A stretch of DNA of 64,000 nucleotides from Polaribacter sp. MED152 (GTDB lineage Bacteria; Bacteroidota; Bacteroidia; Flavobacteriales; Flavobacteriaceae), in contig NC_020830.1 of the NCBI RefSeq assembly GCF_000152945.2, positions 1,622,501 to 1,686,500 of the forward strand. Direction: 5' to 3'. A program made the translations under genes and the position numbers. Below are positions 61,371-64,000 of this stretch, one piece after another (the stretch's first letter is position 1; every line of letters begins with the position of its first letter). The notes under the pieces were generated by a model. It worked only from the letters and a program-made list of their open reading frames with translations. It was not told where the DNA came from and did not search any database.

Positions 61371-64000
61371 TATGAAATTCGTAAAATATATTGCCTTAGT
61401 TTTATTAATAGTTCTTGTATCTGCTTGTGCTACAATAGATATGCAAATTACAGAGGGCCAGAAATTTACACCTAAAACAAACAGTAAAGTTTTACACTCA
61501 TTTTATTTAATTGGTGATGCAGGAAATTCTGAATTATATAAAAGAGATTCTGCTTTATCATATCTGAGTCAAGAAATTTTAAAAGCAAAAGAAAATTCAA
61601 CACTTATCTTTTTGGGAGACAATGTGTATCCTAAAGGTATTCCAAATAAAAATAAAAAAGGCTATAAACTAGCCAATCATCGCTTAAAAGTTCAAACAGA
61701 TATTGCTAAAAATTTTCCAGGAAAATCACTTTTTATACCTGGAAACCATGATTGGTATAGTGGTTTACAAGGCTTAAAAGATCAAGAAAAATTAGTAGAA
61801 GATGCCTTAGGTAAAAAGAGTTTTGAGCCAGATAATGGATGTCCTTTAGAGAAAATTGAAGTAAATGATGAAATTAACATTATTGTTGTTGATACTCATT
61901 GGTATGTAACAAATTGGGACAAACACCCAGGAATTAACGATGATTGTGAAATAAAAACGAGAGCTAAGTTTTTTGAGGAATTAGAGGGTTTAATAAAAAA
62001 ATCGCAAGGAAAAACTACCTTATTAGCACTACATCACCCAATGTTTACTAATGGTCCTCATGGAGGGTATTATTCTTTTAAAAGCCACATGTCACCTGCA
62101 CCAATTTTAGGAACTGCCAAAAATATACTTCGTAAAACTACTGGTTTAACCAATACAGATCAGCAGAATGACAAATACAATACGCTTAGAAAACGTATTA
62201 TTAGTTTAGCTCAGCAAAATGAAAAAATCATTTTTGTTTCTGGTCATGAGCATAGTATTCAATATATAGTTCAAGATAACATACCTCAAATTGTTAGTGG
62301 TTCTGGTTCTAAATTAACAGCAACTAAAAATGTAAACGGAGGTAAATTTTCTTATGGAACTCAAGGTTTTGCAAGGCTAGATGTTTATGAAGATGGTGCA
62401 TCTACAGTTCATTTTTACACAGCTAAAGAACGTAAAATTGTTTATGAGGCTAATGTTTTCGAAAAAGATAGTATTATAGAATATTCAGAATTTCCTAATG
62501 TTGATTTAAGCGAAAAAGAAGCTTCTGTTTATACAGATAAAGAAGTTAAAAAAGGTAATGTATATAACTTACTTTGGGGTAAAAGATATCGCAAATATTT
62601 TGGCGAAAAAATTGTAGCTCCTACAGTAAAATTAGACACTTTGTATGGTGGATTAACACCTGTAAGAAGAGGTGGAGGTCATCAATCTAAATCTTTGCGT
62701 TTACAAGACAAAGAAGGTAGAGAATATGTAATGAGGGCTTTGCGCAAAAATGCAGTTCAATATTTACAAGCTGTTGCATTTAAAGATCAATATGTAGAGG
62801 GTCAGTTTGATAAAACTTACACAGAAAGTTTGTTATTAGATGTTTTTACAGGTTCACATCCTTATGCACCATTCACTATTGGAGAATTAGCAGATGCTAT
62901 AGATGTGTATCACTCAAATCCTATTTTATTTTATGTGCCAAAACAAAAAGGTTTGGGCGAATTTAATGCGGATTATGGAGATGAATTATACATGATTGAA
63001 GAACGTACAGCAGATGGTCATGGAGATAAAAAAAGCTTTGGATATGCAGATGAAATAATAAGTACAGATGACCTCAGAAAAAATTTAAAGAAGGATGAAA
63101 AATACGTTTTAGACGAAGAAGCTTACATTAGAGCACGTTTATTTGACATGCTTATTGGAGATTGGGATAGGCATCAAGACCAGTGGAGATGGGCTGAATT
63201 TGAGGAAGGAGACAAAATTGTGTACAGGCCAGTTCCTAGAGATAGAGATCAGGCATTTTCTGTATTTAGTGATGGTATTTTACTTAATATTTTTACTAGA
63301 TTAATTCCAGATTTAAGGGGTATGCGTTCTTATCAAGAAGACATAGAAAAGCCAAGATGGTTTAATTTATCTGGCTACCCAATAGACATGACTTTAATTC
63401 ATGCATCAGACAAAGATGTTTGGGATGCACAAGTAGCTATTATTCAATCTCAAATTACAGATGAAGTAATAGAAAGTGCATTTGCAAAGTTTCCTAAAGA
63501 AGTAAATGATGAAACTGTAAATGATATCAAACAGAAATTAATTGGTAGAAGAAAAAACTTGCAAGACATTTCTGACACCTACTTTAAATATTTAAATAGA
63601 TTTCAAGTAATTAAGGGGACCAATAAAGACGATCATTTCGAAATTGAAAGATTTGTAAATGGTGATACAAAAGTAACTGCTTACAGAATTAAAGATGGAG
63701 AAAAAGCGGATATTATACACCAAAGAAGGTATAAGTTTGCCACAACTAAAGAAATTTGGATTTATGGTTTAGATGATGATGATGTTTTTGTTGTAAATGG
63801 TGAAACTGGCAACAACAATGCAATTCGTATAAAGATTATAGGAGGTTTAAATAATGACACCTATGAAATAAATAGAACAAAAAAGGTGAAAATTTACGAT
63901 CAAAAATCGAAGAAAAACACTTTTATAACACCTAATGTTAGTAAGAAAATTACTGATGATTATGATACAAATACTTACGATTACAAGAAATTAAAAAGTC
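61371..64000 (+). CDS. Metallophosphoesterase lipoprotein with long C-terminal region (3' end outside window)
   Basis: Open from ATG at 61371 to the window edge: at least 876 residues. A lipoprotein signal ends VSAC (about residue 19). Calcineurin-type phosphoesterase motifs follow: YLIGDAGN (about 55), LGDNVYPKG (about 85), GNHDWY (about 125), LHHPM (about 222) and SGHEHS (about 290). The part after residue 330 is unrelated to simple phosphoesterases, with PTVKLDTLYGGLTPVRRGGG and kinase-like-sounding LRLQDKEGREYVMRAL, then a barrel-like section may follow beyond the edge. Function unknown; envelope-located. Confidence 0.85.

Overview
The window comes from a low-GC member of the Bacteroidetes, most likely a marine Flavobacteriaceae (Polaribacter/Tenacibaculum-like; the genus is a guess). 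The reasons are the bamA-ompH-ompH-murI order, a PorP/SprF-family gene of the type IX secretion world, TAnnTTTG-type promoter elements, and very AT-rich codon use.

Layout. (1) 1-12700 is chromosomal backbone: the 3' end of bamA, two OmpH/Skp chaperones, murI, a PorP/SprF protein, a divergent SOS-like mutagenesis locus (a LexA/CI-type self-cleaving repressor facing dinB and a dnaE-family polymerase), then lipoproteins, a serine hydrolase and a cupin. (2) 12778-46079 is a ~33 kb genomic island in an initiator tRNA-Met gene. It is bounded by a 45-bp direct repeat of the 3' half of the tRNA and carries a tyrosine integrase at the tRNA end. Paired CGTGTACG motifs lie near both ends, and the island brings its own tRNA terminator hairpin. 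(3) 46038-64000 is backbone again: the intact tRNA, era, a SIMPL protein, der, a GAF-like protein, an HD domain fused to a Pycsar-effector-like membrane domain, a methionine sulfoxide reductase/SelO repair cluster, and an operon for an isoquinoline-oxidoreductase-type molybdenum enzyme with cytochrome c, XdhC and MobA-like maturation factors. The window ends inside a large metallophosphoesterase lipoprotein.

The island is a defence island. Its main cargo is one ten-gene minus-strand operon (43533 down to 25872): a C5-cytosine methyltransferase, a NERD-nuclease/SF1-helicase fusion, a DrmE-like protein, DrmA, DrmB, an unknown protein (P1), a 55-residue protein, an SMC/Rad50-like ABC ATPase, an unknown protein, and a second unknown (P2) that is a paralog of P1. 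This resembles class 2 DISARM, but I see no DrmC phospholipase-D gene. A NERD nuclease-helicase and a five-gene ATPase module are present, making this the best candidate for an undescribed system. A second possible system is a four-gene operon of an 85-residue protein, a divergent Hsp70 with a TPR-like tail, a short SF1 helicase and a 592-residue unknown. Smaller cargo includes an HNH-HIT pair bracketed by two copies of the island's left-end sequence, a DUF697/QxK-nuclease-like/WYL cluster, and a plus-strand cluster behind a consensus promoter and a hairpin-rich leader RNA, one gene of which is split by an in-frame amber codon.

All family assignments are by eye from motifs; no database search was possible.
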